From Lasioglossum baleicum (Eukaryota > Arthropoda > Insecta > Hymenoptera > Halictidae), in NCBI RefSeq assembly GCF_051020765.1, contig NC_134944.1, forward strand, positions 2,914,001 to 2,978,000: a DNA stretch of 64,000 nucleotides. Direction: 5' to 3'. Position numbers and translations under genes: made by a program. The notes under the pieces are model-generated. The model saw nothing but the letters and a program-made list of their open reading frames with translations. It was not told where the DNA came from and did no database searches. Below, piece after piece: positions 37,802-50,173 of this stretch (the first letter of the stretch is position 1; each line of letters begins with the position of its first letter).

Positions 37802-40800
37802 TTGGCTCTGTGAGTAAGCTTGGCTCTGTGAGTAACTTTGACTTCCCCCCGTTTCACTTTCTACTTCTACTTCAAATCCAGGGAGGGGTTCGACATCCGG
37901 CTGCAGGGCATTCGGGCCGTAGTCTGGATCATCTTCAGGAAAGATCAACTTCCGCACGTGACGCGGCGTGGCAGCGGCAGCAGCAGTGGATCTTGCTTTT
38001 TTCTGGTCCGTCGCGCGTTTATTTCGCATCTCCAGTCCACGTATAATGCTAGGCGTCTCTCTGTTCATTACTTTATGCAGACGGGAAAATAGTTCTTTAG
38101 TGTTAAACTGGACGACTGCAGCGGAACATCGTGCCAAGTACGATCCTCTCTGGCTAAAATTCAGTCTTTTTGCGCCTATGTACTTGGCGACGACTGCGTT
38201 GAAAGACTCTACTAAATTGTTAGTCCTATTAAATAGCAGGCTTTGACCGTGGTTTAACAACGGACGGAGGATCTCTTGAATTCGATCGTAAACTCCCAAC
38301 TTGATTAATTCCGGAACAATGTTCTCTTCGTTTTTTTTCGCGACACCGTCGCAAAAATATCCAATCTTCCGGCATTCCTTATGTTCTCCAAAGATATGAC
38401 TGGGCACATTCATTATATCCATCTTCAGATTTTCTAATTGTTGCGAGGGCAGGACGTCCTCTGTACGTCTGAATTTCGCGGCGCAGCCAATGGCCGTGCG
38501 CATTTTAGTAATACCGGCCTCTATCGTTTTTTTATATTTGCTGCGCGGTGTTTTCTTTACAATTTCTCTCATCTTCTTGCAAAAATTACGCAGCAGATGA
38601 TTCGTGCATTCAATTTTGCTTACACGCATCATCCCCTCGTACGGATCGCTGTCCAAAATCCTTCTATACGAACTGCTGTCGCCGTCTGCGATTAGCGTTC
38701 CGTATATTAGTCCCCGTGTCGCTAGGCTGGTCTGAAACCCTTCTAAAATAGCGTCGCTTTCCATCTTAGTGGACGGTTGATTGCTACCCCAGTTCTTGTA
38801 GCATTTGTGATCCTTCGGAGGCGTTTTGTTCTTTTCGGCGTAATAACAGATAGAACAATTCTTATTACGCACTCCAATGAACAGAACTTTCTTGGAATAG
38901 AATCCGATTATCACCCCGCAACCGGCAGGGGAGTCAAATTTCCCGGTACCGTACGAACGTTTCATCCAACTGCCATCGGCTATCACGGGGATGAATGGGA
39001 TACCGGATGGCAGAACGTCGCCCCTTTCGATGGCAAGCTTCTTCTCCTCTTCCGCTGCCGCTACCATTTCTATTTCTGCAGCTTTGACCAACGCCTCCAC
39101 CAGGTAGTTGTGATAGATAGTGTACGTATTCATGGTCATGGCTGACACATTTAATGCTGCCAAAAACTGCTCGAGTTGCGCGAAGCCGCCTCCAGTGGAG
39201 AGCGTTCCCATGACCGCGCTATGGTGGATGCTCATCCCTGATGAGTCCGAGCGGAGGCTGTGGATATCAGCTTTGTACTGGCACATCGAGCACTTAGCAA
39301 TTAGCGTATTCATCATGCCCATCGATCTTATGTTGGTTATCTCTAGATGTTTCGTGGAACAATCCAGCTTTTTCGAGTGATTGCCTGCAGCCTTTATTTG
39401 CTCGAACACGTACCCCATGTCAACGATACATAGCTTGTCCGAACGGAATGGTTCCTGCTTTACGATTTTCGGTGTTTTTTCCACGGCGAAATAGTCTTCT
39501 GTGTCAGATTCGGTTTTCAGTTTCTCGCAACCTAATTCTCCGAGATTGTCTTCTTTTTTCACGCCGCAATAGTCTTCTGTGTTAGAGTCGGTTTTCAGTT
39601 TCTCGCAACCTAATTCTCCGAGATTGTCTTCTTTTTTCACGCCGTAATAGCCTTCTGTGTTAGAGTCAGTTTTCAGTCTCTTGCAACCCAATTTTTCGAA
39701 ATTTTCTTCTCTTTTCACGCCGTAATAGACTTTTGTGTTAGAGTAGGTTTTCAGTTTCTTGCAACCCAATTTTTCGAAATTTTCTTCTTTTTTCACGCCG
39801 CAATAGTCTTCTGTGTTAAAGTCGGCATCCAGTTTCTTGCAACCCAATTCTTCGAAATTTTCTACTTCTTTCACGCCGTAATAGACTTTTGTGTTAGAGT
39901 AGGTTTTCAGTTTCTCGCAACCTAATTCTCCGAGATTGTCTTCTTTTTTCACGCCGCAATAGTCTTCTGTGTTAAAGTCGGCATCCAGTTTCTTGCAACC
40001 CAATTCTTCGAAATTTTCTACTTCTTTCACGCTGTAATCGTTTTTGCTCTTGAGAAGGGCAGCTTGCAGTTGCTCGCATTGCATTTCTTCCACTGGCGAA
40101 GAGTCGCGAGTCGGTGTTTCGGCATTGACTTCACTGAAGGCATAATCAGATCCTTGAGACGGCAGGCAGATCAGCTGATGATTCCTACGAATGTATACTG
40201 GTAAATATTTCAAATGGTATAAATATTTTTAGACATAGACTAAAACTTTCTTGTAAAGAATATCAAGCTGGATGAAGTGGTGCAATATATATGCAAATTA
40301 ATTTGTTAATAACTTTTTAAGGAACGATGTACAACAACTAAAAACCTTTTGGACGTTATTTCGAAGAGTATGCTTGACAACATATGTCAAGGTCAAGGTT
40401 ATTTGAGGGTGCTCCTCTATTGTAAATAATTACCTATCATTATCATCTTTAATTGTGTACGTTCCGTCGAGCACGTTGAAAACTACAGAAATAGACGCTG
40501 CAAAATCTTCTTCATTTTCACAGTTTTCTACCTTTACTTCATCGTCGCATTGTTGCTCATTGGAGGCTGACGAGGATGCTGGATTTTGCGCAGCAGCTTC
40601 TTCAGCAGCTCGTAGTGCAGCATAGTGAGCCTTCCAAGCTCTAAGCTGCTTATACCTAAAAAATAATACGGAAACTTATTGTGTAATATGGTTTACAAGA
40701 TAATTCAGACAAAAATAAGTACATATGTAAATTGTATGTAGAAATAACTGACAGCAAAGGTTAATGGAAATAGCGTTGACGCGTGTTTCAAGTTCATTTA

Positions 40801-43800
40801 TTATACACACTTACGGCATGTATGTTGATAGCAATTTCATGAAAATCGGTCGACGTTGCGGTCACCTACGAACGTTTGAAGATGGTAAAAGAAATCTAAA
40901 GATTCTTACATATTTCAATGTATGTCGTTTTTCCCCGCATCAACCGATTTCGATGAAACTTTCACTATGCATATAATTGACACGGATCTACGAAACGTAC
41001 TTTTATAGGCCCTTTAAATAGGCTCACATAAAAAGTTTGTTGTAAAATGCAACTTTCAGTATTTTTTTCTACAATTCCGATCGGTTGCAATTTTTGAAAA
41101 TTTTTTTTTCACTTCCTGTAGTAAACTAATTGCCCTTTTTTGCTTCCAAAAAAAAGTTCAAATCGCATAGTACAATATTAAAAAAATTTTCGTCGTTTTC
41201 AGAGCCTCCGAATATTAATTCGGGTCACTGTAGTCATCGATGTTGTTTCACGCGGTCATTTTGTATTTTGTATGGTTTCGGTAGAAATACTTTCGTCTTC
41301 ATTCTGTTGATAGCTCTAGTGTTAAAGCCCACGGTTCAACGTCAGTTCTCATTCAAAAATAAAAAAGATACAAGAAATGAAAATGCTAAAAAAATTTGAA
41401 AATGAAAATGAGAAAATAAACGAAAAACAAAACTAAAAAGGAGTCGCAGAACATTCTGTGTTTACGTCGTTAGCTCTGGATAAAGCTAAGGAGAAAGTTC
41501 TAAGAATTCTTGCGTTCATTCATGTATTGTATTTCTATGCAGAAAGGTGCTAATTCATTTTCGTGCCCTTGGGCGCCACGATAATCTCGCTCGCGATACT
41601 AGCGTTGCTAAAACCGGCACTGCGTTCGGTTAGTTTGTTTTGGAGCGAGCGAGGTGAACGACCAACTTTTGCTATTACCACATCCTGCCCGTTCGTTGTC
41701 TCGATGTGTATACACAGGATGAGTCGCGTAACGTGACGATCTCAAATAACTCGCAAGTTATTTATTGTGCAAAAAAAATCTTGAAACAAATGTTGCATGG
41801 TTCCTAAGGGGACATGCAATACATACTGCCTTATGCCCAATATTTTTGCTCGTACTCGGATGAAGCACAAAATTCTGCTTAAAAAAGTATTTACCTTCGT
41901 ATATCATAAATCTAATAGTTTATGAGATATTATCGATACAATTTCTCATATGTATACATAATAGCTATTATCTGGAAGATAGCAGGTGTTCGAACTGATA
42001 TCCCTCAACTTGAATAAGTAGAATGGAAAATTATTTCGATAATATCTCGTTAACTATTTAGATTCATGATATACGAAGGTCAATACCTTTTTGCGCGACT
42101 TATATTTCCTCGAATATAACAAATTCGGAGAACAATTAAAATTTGTTGAACAGTATTTTATGATGCTTTGCACCTGTAATTACTGGTTACGAATTATACT
42201 GTTCCGTCGCTCGAATAAGTAGAGCCTAAAGACAACGAGAACAGACACGAGACAGACCTCACAGAGTTGCCAAGCGACGGAAAATCGATCGACTATACAG
42301 GGTGTACCGAATAAAGTGTTACGTACAAGCTGTTTTCTCAGAATCTAATCAAGATATTGACTTAATTCTTTTTGTAAATTAAATGATTAAGGGGGTCTAG
42401 TATTTTAAATAGTATGTATTAAACTTTCTCGAGGTAATTGGGGGGGGGGGGGGGAGAGGAGCCCCTAACATTTTCTAAAATGGAAACTAGTATTGATGGT
42501 TTGTTATCGTGATACCTCTCACTAAACTGAATGCTATTTGATTGAATCATTTTTTATTATTCGACATAGTTACAGAGTTATGGCAACCTCGCTAACTGCA
42601 CTGAACGTGGAAAAGAACAGCGCGTGTACACAGTAAACACGGACTGCATGGCTGAAGGTGCATGAATAAATTCTGTAATTATGTCGGATAATAAAAAATG
42701 GTTCAAGCAAATACTATCCAGATTAGTGAGAGGTATCACAACAACAAAAAAAAGCGAAAAACGGCACATACAGATCGAATTGAGTAACCTGAGACTAAAG
42801 TCGGTTAAAAAAATGTACAAAAAATCTACAATTACAGATTAGTTTTTTACAGATTACTAGATTACATTACATGTAACAGCAGATACGACACCGCAACATT
42901 TCTTGGATTTTGAGCTTTTTCCAGAACTGTGTTATTTCAACAATTCGAATTACGTATTGCAAATGTATAGATGTTTGAGAACGGGTTTTAATATGCTTTC
43001 AACGTTATAAAGATAGATTAATTGTAGCTTATGTCTGGGTTAAGTTTGGGCTAAAGGGATGACATTTTGGCAATAAATCGTGAAAATCTGCAATTTTTAC
43101 CATCTTTAAACGTTTGTAGCTCATTGCAACGTCGACTGATTTTGACGAAATTTTCAGAATATGTTTAATTGACACAGATCTACAAAACGTATTTTTTAAA
43201 TTTTCAATATAGGCCCACATAAAAAAGTTGAAAAATCAACTTTTAGTATTTTTTCAACAATTCCGATCAATTGCAATTTTTGAGAAAATTTCTTTTCACA
43301 TCCTTTAGTAAACTAATTGCTCTAGCTTCCCAAAAAAGTTCAAATCCTATAGCACAATATCAAAAAACTTATCGTATTCTTTAGAGCGGTCTTAAACTTT
43401 TGTCCGCTACTGTATATTTGAACTTGATCTTTACGTAACTATAGGAATTCTCAAAAATCTCTGTTTGAATAAAAAAGTTTAAAATGTGCTGTGTACCTCT
43501 TTTACTTGAGCTACTATATTTTGAGCCTATCTCATATATACATAATTGCAGTTTTCACTACTTCTTCTATATTTGGATAAAACATTTCTGGCAACCTTAG
43601 ATGACATGCGAATGGAGTGAGTTGCCATTAGATCGTGGAAGAGAGGGCCGCCTACGAAAATCGAGCTGTATGTCGAAATTGAAAGCTTATCTTATATTTA
43701 TGTATACGACCAAAGTCAGACCCCGTTTTCGTTCCGCCACCCGCAACGTGTTTACAAAAATAGTATACATACAGATAGCCGGACCAGGCTGACGCAAACG

Positions 43801-44513
43801 TTGCCTCCACGGCGTGTACGCATACGGAAAATTCAATCGAATATCTTCAAAATCAAAAGAGAGCCCCTATTATATGTATGAAGACGAAAAAGTTGTTCAA
43901 AATGTCGAAATCTATAACATCTTTAAATTTCATCAAAATCCAAAAGGAGTGCCTCTTTGCAATTACCCTAAAACATTTTAGCCCCCCTTAGCCATTTAAT
44001 TTACCAATAAAGAAATGACGTCGATATCTTCATTGGATTCTGAGAAAACAACTTGTAATTTGTAACACTTTATCTGGTACACCCTGTATAGCAGTACTTT
44101 GCGCGGAGGTCATACATATAGTACATACATACAGACTACAGACGCTTGAAAATATGTGATCACGATAAGGTGTTTTTCTTTCATCTGTGACCGTCGTCTT
44201 CGCGGAACTTTCTTTAAAACCATTACAATTTTCGTAGGGTAAACCTCTCTTACTCGAAGACTTCGACAAGTCGAAACCTCTGTAGCTCAAAGATTTTAGT
44301 TCTTCCCTTGAGATTTGAGTTACCGAGGTTCGACTATATGTACAAATTTAAAGGTTTTATGCTGCATGCTTACCTATTCTTGGCGGCTCTTTTTCTCGAG
44401 TATCTTTTTGCGCATAAAGTAAGTTTTTTGGGCGAGTTTTTTCTCCTAGGCGGACCATCAAATACGAACTGATAGGTACTGTCGGTGTTCTGCTCGTTTG
44501 GTTCGAAACCCAT
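37499..44513 (-). CDS. Mutator-like transposase-derived protein, probably domesticated
   Basis: Three exons on the minus strand, in phase: 44513-44374 (start MGFEPNEQNTDSTYQF), 40655-40434 and 40133-37499, giving about 998 residues. Residues 1-120 are charged and novel (exon 2 starts YKQLRAWKAHYAALRAAEEA). Then come seven 26-residue repeats, and then a Mutator-type domain. It has two CxxC pairs (CSMC and CSIC, the latter followed by DHKC), a first acidic motif PVIADGSWMKR, a second GTLIADGDSSSY, a conserved KIECTNHLL, and a late glutamate in NNLVESFNAVVAKYIG. All three putative DDE acids are present. After a basic linker, acidic 48-residue repeats lead to the stop. The uninterrupted 2.6-kb exon, spliced upstream exons and apparent absence of flanking terminal repeats suggest a host gene rather than a live transposon. 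The exon 3 acceptor (GCCTTCAG at 40134) was chosen because it is the one seen that keeps phase. Host function is unknown. Confidence 0.8.
39485..40030 (-). repeat. Seven 78-bp coding repeats
   Basis: Seven head-to-tail units of 26 codons encode variants of VKKEDNLGELGCEKLKTDSN plus TEDYCG. Two sub-types alternate (FEELGCKKLDADFNTEDY and LGELGCEKLKTYSNTKVY), implying expansion by pairwise duplication. Every unit keeps one LGC cysteine and the reading frame is never broken, which argues for selection on protein or very recent growth. Confidence 0.9.
40846..41195 (+). repeat. Dispersed repeat R, copy 1
   Basis: Shares with 43065-43400 and 44877-45085 a run of matching blocks, such as GCAACTTTCAGTATT, TAGTAAACTAATTGC and CATAGTACAATATTAAAAAA. 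It lies in intron 1 of the Mutator-like gene and is noncoding. Confidence 0.7.
42440..42454. repeat. Poly-G tract
   Basis: Fifteen consecutive G residues followed by AGAGGAG. This is unusual in an AT-rich setting and prone to sequencing or assembly error. Confidence 0.9.
42506..42742. repeat. Nested hairpin element
   Basis: GTGATACCTCTCACTAAACT at the left pairs with AGATTAGTGAGAGGTATCAC at the right. Inner blocks (ATTTTTTATTATTCGACATA against TATGTCGGATAATAAAAAAT) also pair, leaving a loop of roughly 80 bases. It is probably a palindromic MITE inside the 1.8-kb element. Confidence 0.65.
43065..43400 (+). repeat. Dispersed repeat R, copy 2
   Basis: Direct-orientation copy of 40846-41195, including AATTGACACAGATCTACAAA and TAGTAAACTAATTGCTCTAG. 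It lies within the 1.8-kb element. Confidence 0.7.
44240..44335. mobile_element. Tigger-like MITE fragment
   Basis: CGAAGACTTCGACAAGTCGA and ACCGAGGTTCGACTATATG match, in opposite orientation, the element at 62483-62605 (ends TTGAACCTCGATAACT). Ends of this form are typical of pogo/Tigger derivatives. It is noncoding and lies in intron 1 of the Mutator-like gene. Confidence 0.5.
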
Positions 44514-44876
44514 TTTGATGAACTTTATATTCTCTATTGACACTCTTTAATACACCCCTTTAAGATACATTTAAATGCCATATACTGCAACTACACGTAC
44601 TATACACGATTAATCCCAGTATCCTTTCACTGTCGCGTTGTACACGGATACCAATTTTTTTACTAGCGGAATTGAAAAGCGTCAACAGTTGTATGCGTGG
44701 TTGTCTGCCAGTGGACTGCAGTGAACTGAGTGAACTGATGACTCAGGTCACGACAGTGCGTGACGCCCCACGCCCCGCGCCATGTTACGAGCCACCTCCC
44801 CCGTGTCGCGTTATCGCGTCTGTTCAAGTTTATGGGTGGAGAAGAGAGTTGGCATGGTTGGGGCGATCTCTCTACA

Positions 44877-45085
44877 AAAAGTATTTTTTAAATTTTCAAT
44901 GTACGCTCACTTAAAAAAGTTGTAAAATGCAACTTTCAGTATTGTTTCTACAACTCCGAGCGATTGGAATTTTTGGAAAAATTTCTCCTCACATCCCGTA
45001 GTAAACTAATTGCTCTAGCTTCTCAAAAATATTCACATCGAATAGTACAATATTAAAAAAGTTATCATCTGTTTTAGAGCGTCCG
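44877..45085 (+). repeat. Dispersed repeat R, copy 3
   Basis: Direct-orientation third copy, shorter at its left side, with GTAGTAAACTAATTGCTCTA and AGTACAATATTAAAAAAGTT. It lies upstream of the Mutator-like gene start. Confidence 0.7.
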
Positions 45086-45363
45086 GATATACATCTTCGT
45101 ATTAATCGGGTTGATTCAAGCAAGATCGGGTATCTGTGCCGTGATTGTCAGTGGGGCCCTTAATGTTTCCTACCAGTGTATTCCTGCTTTCACGAATACA
45201 CGTGGCACGTGTTGCGTCATCAAACCCTTTGTGAAGGGACAATCGCGTGACCACGAAGGCCGGTCAGACTACCTGCTGGCGGCATAACGACCCTGAACGA
45301 CATAAACGATGAAAGGCTTTGTCAAAGGGAGAAAGAGAGAAATTCGTATATAATTATACAGAA

Positions 45364-46108
45364 ACGTAAAAAGACCAGCAATTTTCGTAGGATACTATTT
45401 TTATCCGCGCACTGGTTTCGGAGATATTTAAAAGAGAAACAGAACGAGGCATATTACTGCGTAAAATTCTTTGACGCAAATTGTTGATGTTTTCCAGTTG
45501 TACTAGCGCGTACCGTTTGGGAACAAAATTGTCCTCGATCGATCTCCTGTTTATGTTGTGTGTCTGTCTTTCAATATAAACTCTAGTCGACATCTTTTTG
45601 TGGGGACACTTAAAGTCTGTTATTTATAGAACACAACTATACTTGACTCCAAATAAGAATGTATTTATTAGCCGACGAATTTAAGACTCTACTGCGCATC
45701 TGACTCTAACGGAACTCGTTCATTGGCTAATCCCCCTACTCGTACTTCGCCGACCACGCGATCATTGGCTGACCCCATCAATTTTATGGCCGTACGCGCA
45801 ACTACTTACGCAGTACATACAAGTACATTCTTATTTGGAGGCAAATACAATAGAAAGCGTGTACAGGAATACATATAGAGCTATGCCAACAGATACCTTC
45901 AACAATGTTCGTTCAGAATTTGAGAATCGTATGTATTATTGTTTAGCAAACAACGGAGAACATTTTGAAAATTTGTTATAGTTATAAAGAAATGACAAAC
46001 TTTCTCGCAGAGTAACTATGACTCGTTCTACATCCCTTTAAATATCTCCGAAACTAGTGCGCGGATAAAAAAAAAAGTATCCTACGAAAATTGCTGGTCT
46101 TTTTACGT
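45364..46108. mobile_element. Inverted-repeat element, about 745 bp
   Basis: About 72 bases at the left end (ACGTAAAAAGACCAGCAATT ... CTGGTTTCGGAGATATTTAA) reappear inverted at the right (TTAAATATCTCCGAAACTAG ... AATTGCTGGTCTTTTTACGT). The interior is interrupted by a smaller MITE. Confidence 0.75.
45645..45840. mobile_element. 196-bp MITE nested in the 745-bp element
   Basis: CTCCAAATAAGAATGTA at the left is exactly inverted as TACATTCTTATTTGGAG at the right. It is GC-richer than its host and noncoding. Confidence 0.7.
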
Positions 46109-47261
46109 ACAATATGATCCCATAATAAAAAATATAGGTTTCCATTTGAAAAAACAAAGTTGACCTTCAGATGATCTTGAAAACGCCACCCAAATAAAAA
46201 CCTGATAGTGCCCCCCTCTTTCCCCCTCGAAATCCTTGGTTTTACACTTTTCTATCTTTCATACTTTTCGAGATATTCGGCTGGAAAGTTTTCAAATGAA
46301 CATCCTGTATGTTGCCGCCCCTCGGTCTTCGTTTTCGAGACATTTATAAAAATAGTTTTCGTGCTCTTCCGTTTGGTTTGAGTTAGGTTTTTCATCGTAT
46401 CGTGGTAGAACGCCGTTAGATGTCTAAATCTGGAAAAAATACGATTTAGCATGAATACCCGCATACGGGTGGGGGGTTATTAAACAGGTGACCTGAATAA
46501 CTAAATAACATATGCAAATGAAATTCGTCAGACAGTGCCAAAGATCGAGCGGCGGTAATATACGTACAGTGTGCAGTGTACAGGATAAGGTTGCTTAGAA
46601 TTACGAGTTCTACAACATATTTGAGTTTCATCAAAATCGGTGAGGTGTACCCCTTCTTTTGTATTATATAATTACCGAAATTCGTTCTCCGGACATTGAT
46701 TAATTTCTTACTACACGGCTCATCATGTACCACGTGTATTTTAGTACACGTTCAAAGCCTAATAGGTAGCCGGATACTTTCGCGAACCCGAAACGTATCA
46801 TACAGACTTTCGGGAATCCGAAACGGATCATTCTTTCGGGAGCCAGGTATTTCTTGCCGAAGTGTTCTCGACCCGACCCCGAGTGTCGGGTATCCTGAGA
46901 TTTCGGATTCTCGCACAAGCCTAAAAACATCGATATTTAATATGCAATCAAGGTAAGTATACAGGGTAGACCAGAAGAACCAAAATCCTGCATGTAATGT
47001 GGTTTAGCACCAAAATGACCACCTTTTGGGGTGTTATGTATAATCGCAATCATTTACTGTACTATAATCTACCTGCTGAATGCGTATTGCCGCTCTGAAT
47101 CGCAAATGCATTGAAGGAAATACATAGTAAATAACAACGGGGAGTAGCGACTCATTGTTGCGACAAGCGAGTTGTTTACATTTTTTTTAACGACTTCGAA
47201 AAAGGAGGAGGTTACTCAATTCGATCTGTATGTGCCTTTTTTCGCTTTTTTTTCTATGTAC

Positions 47262-47560
47262 GTTCACCGATTATGTTCGCCGAGATGGATGGACCAAACG
47301 GAACGAAATCTTTTGCATCTTGTAGAGTATGTCCCCGAGGTGGTCCCGTGAAAAAAATTTTGCATTTTTTATTCCTTACGATTTTATTTGCGAAAAATGA
47401 ATTATTTCATGTATGTTCACCGATTACTCCGAGATGGATGGACCAATCAGGACGAAACCTTCTGTATTTTGTAGGGTATGTTTCCCGATTGGTCCCTTGA
47501 AAACAAATTTTGCATTTTTTCATTCTTTGCGGTTTACATTGCAAATATGAATTACAATTA
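47262..47560. repeat. Two-copy tandem duplication, about 145-bp unit
   Basis: Each unit begins TCACCGATTA and continues GAGATGGATGGACCAA, then a TTTTGCATTTTTT block. The second unit differs by several substitutions and small indels. Confidence 0.7.
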
Positions 47561-50173
47561 ATGTTATCGGCGCACGGTTCGATCAATATGAAAATAAGCA
47601 AATTTGCAAAAATATCACATGAAATTTAATTCAACGTTTCGGTCTCAATTTAGACCATTTTCAAGAATAGAAAATCTCAGTATTGCCTCTGTAAGAAATG
47701 TGATATTTTTGCAAATATCGTTTTTTTTGGACATCGATAATGGTTATACTTTGCTGAAAACAATTTCCGTAATCGATAATGGCCGTTAGCATCTGAAAAT
47801 GATAGTGTAAATATTAAAACACGTACAAATTAATATTTTAGAAAAATTAAATTTTTCGAATAATTTCTGTGAAATTCAATGATGAACCTTGACTTACCTG
47901 TGATGAAACATGAGCTTTTGATAAATGATATTTTTTTTATGATCTCTGCTGAGAACCATTTCACGATAACGAAGTGATAAGAATTTCGAGTAATCGAGCG
48001 GTAGATAAAAGATCAACCTAGCGCGCTGGGCCCCTCAAGCCCTCAAGAATCTTATTTGCTTACGTAACTTCGTTCGAGAAACCGGCACACTCGCACACCG
48101 CTCGGTCGGCGTGTAAGTACGTGTGTTGGGTTGCTGGGTGGATCGAGTGGGTCACGTATGCAGTGTTTTTCGATAAATGATCCAAAGATATTGCCTCCGG
48201 AAACTATCTCCACTACCGCGGGGTATACCCCGTGAGGGGCTGGGAAGCTCGAGCGGCTTCGGTCGCCGAGGAGTGTTACGCAATACGGGTCGGGTTGAGA
48301 TATCGGTTTGACAATGAGACCAAGAGACCACTACTAATTACTAACCCAATAATAAAACTTCTTCATACATTCCTGGCATTTTTCTAATGAATTTCCTGCG
48401 AATTTTTCCGGTTGATGGGCGTTTCCTTGGTATCATTGCTGTGATATGTTTCCATCAAAATGTTTATAATGTTCATCAGATTGACCTTCATGTTTGTAAA
48501 AACGAATCTAAAAATAAACAATCAGTAAAAGTAAATTGTTTGAAGGATCCACAGTTATATTTCGATAAAACAAGCCAGAATTCCCCCACACGCCAGATAC
48601 AAGACTATCTTCCATTACGCATAATTATTGTTGAATGGCAAACAACAAGAAAATCCTGAAACATGTATCCCCTATTTTGGATCAAAGATCACACACCCAA
48701 GTTTACATTAAAATCAACTAACAATAAATACGAGAAACTGCAAAAAAAAAATCAAATTTTTAATATATTGTTCAAACAAAAAATTTTTGTTAAAATTTTC
48801 TTGCGCGACTACATTTCCCATTGAAAAACACACAATTTAAAAAAAAAATTCAAATTTTTTCGACCTCTGGTTTCCGAGATATCTCAAAAAGTATGGTTTT
48901 GACCCCCAACTTTGAGGGCTGTTTTCACCCCTTCAAAGTGGATGGTTGCCGATAAAAAAAATACGTGTCAAATATTTTTCAAAGAACTATAAACTCCCAA
49001 AGTTTCATCAAAATCCGATTTTCGCATCTGAATTTATGTTCCCTTGTTAGACGACTATTTTTGTTCTAAGGTAATTCAGGAAAAGATACCGATGTATTCA
49101 GAGCAGGGTTGTGCAGAATTACAATTGAATTACTCCAGGAATTATAATTACGAGATAATTAAATTACATTATTGTAATTCATAATTCAGGTCTTCGTTCA
49201 ATTAAATTACAATGTAATTCGTAAATGCAATTGCGTACAATTATAAAATACTCTGTAATTAAATGACATTAATTACGAATTACATTGTAATTTAATTAAA
49301 ATTAAAAATTAAAAAATGATAAAGTAATAGATAAGAGGAGGTTGAAAAATCCATGTGAAGGTTTCGGACAGAAGGAATTTATTATTTATAAGTTTATAAT
49401 ATCCGAACAGCAATAACTTCTGTGTTTCACATTTTTTAAAAATTTCTCCGCGGAGAATTCGAATTTCAAAAATACAAAATGCCGACAGCAATCCGCCCGC
49501 AACTTTTTTTACCAACAAGAAACCATCCGCCCGTAGATGTAGCCACCGTTTTCTTTGTTGTACAAAGTTCCATAACGTGAACGGCGATTTTTCCCACATT
49601 TCACCTTCCACTTCCACGAAATTAAACGTGTAACCTTGGGTAGGAAACCAAACGAATGAATATTAACAATGGGTCCAAAATGATTTTACAAAATTTACAA
49701 CTAATCTACATAATCGACATCCGCCACAGGCGAAAACCCGGGCTCCGGGCGTGAGCACCAGTGAGCACTCTCACTCTCATATATACTCTCTGGTGCGTAC
49801 CAGTGCGTACACTGTACACCTGTACACTCAGTACACTGTGACAGTTGTCGTTCGTGTATTTTGATGCAGCTTCTGGCTTCTAAATAGACGTATTTAGGTA
49901 AATGTAGGTAATCGAAGTAGCTAGTAGTTAATAAGCGGGATATTGACAATTATATGAATGTTAAACAAAGTGTTTGCTCGGTGTGTTAGATACAATTAAT
50001 ACAATTATATTGTTCTAAATATAAATAAGTGAGTTGATACATTCTTTGCAATCATGGTAACTTTTGTAAATACTTTGCATTGGCTTTGAATGAGCGACAG
50101 AAGAAACAACTTTATAACTTCCTTACAAAACAAAGTACAGTGACATGCAATTTTAATAATTACAAATTAAAAC

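Larger units (their letters stand above)
42294..44090. mobile_element. 1.8-kb element with about 65-bp terminal inverted repeats
   Basis: The left end TATACAGGGTGTACCGAATA continues AAGTGTTAC... and TTTTCTCAGAATC. The right end is the inverse (GATTCTGAGAAAAC ... GTAACACTTTATC ... CACCCTGTATA). The flanking dinucleotide is TA. Inside are a 15-base G run, a 230-bp hairpin at about 42506-42742 and a copy of dispersed repeat R. No transposase is recognisable. A solo end of the same family (AACACTTTATCTGGCACACC) occurs near 50868 inside HACD3 intron 2. Confidence 0.7.
44514..50173. other. Repeat-rich region between the Mutator-like gene and HACD3
   Basis: Divergent promoter space for both genes. 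It holds a third copy of repeat R, an inverted-repeat element at 45364-46108, a tandem duplication near 47262-47560, a segment at 48235-48320 that recurs inverted near 54015-54110 (shared GGCTTCGGTCGCCG and ATACGGGTCGGGT), and an AT-rich tract of TAATTACAATTAAAT type near 49120-49300. The open frames here (for example 48387-48659) show no domain and are not supported as genes. Confidence 0.5.

Noticed and set aside
37666..39380. Several plus-strand open frames of 80-126 codons
   Set aside because: They lie antisense to the long exon of the Mutator-like gene and show no family resemblance.
40134..40213. N-terminal extension of the large Mutator-like open frame
   Set aside because: It starts without an ATG (the first codon is TTG), and including it breaks phase with the upstream exons. 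The acceptor at 40134 gives a consistent protein, so this stretch is treated as intron.
48387..48659. 90-codon plus-strand open frame with a hydrophobic start
   Set aside because: It resembles a signal peptide by composition only. It has no family resemblance and lies among repeats.
49301..49960. Minus-strand frames that might be exons of an upstream gene
   Set aside because: They overlap low-complexity AT-rich and GTAC-rich sequence, and no donor/acceptor pairs in phase were found.
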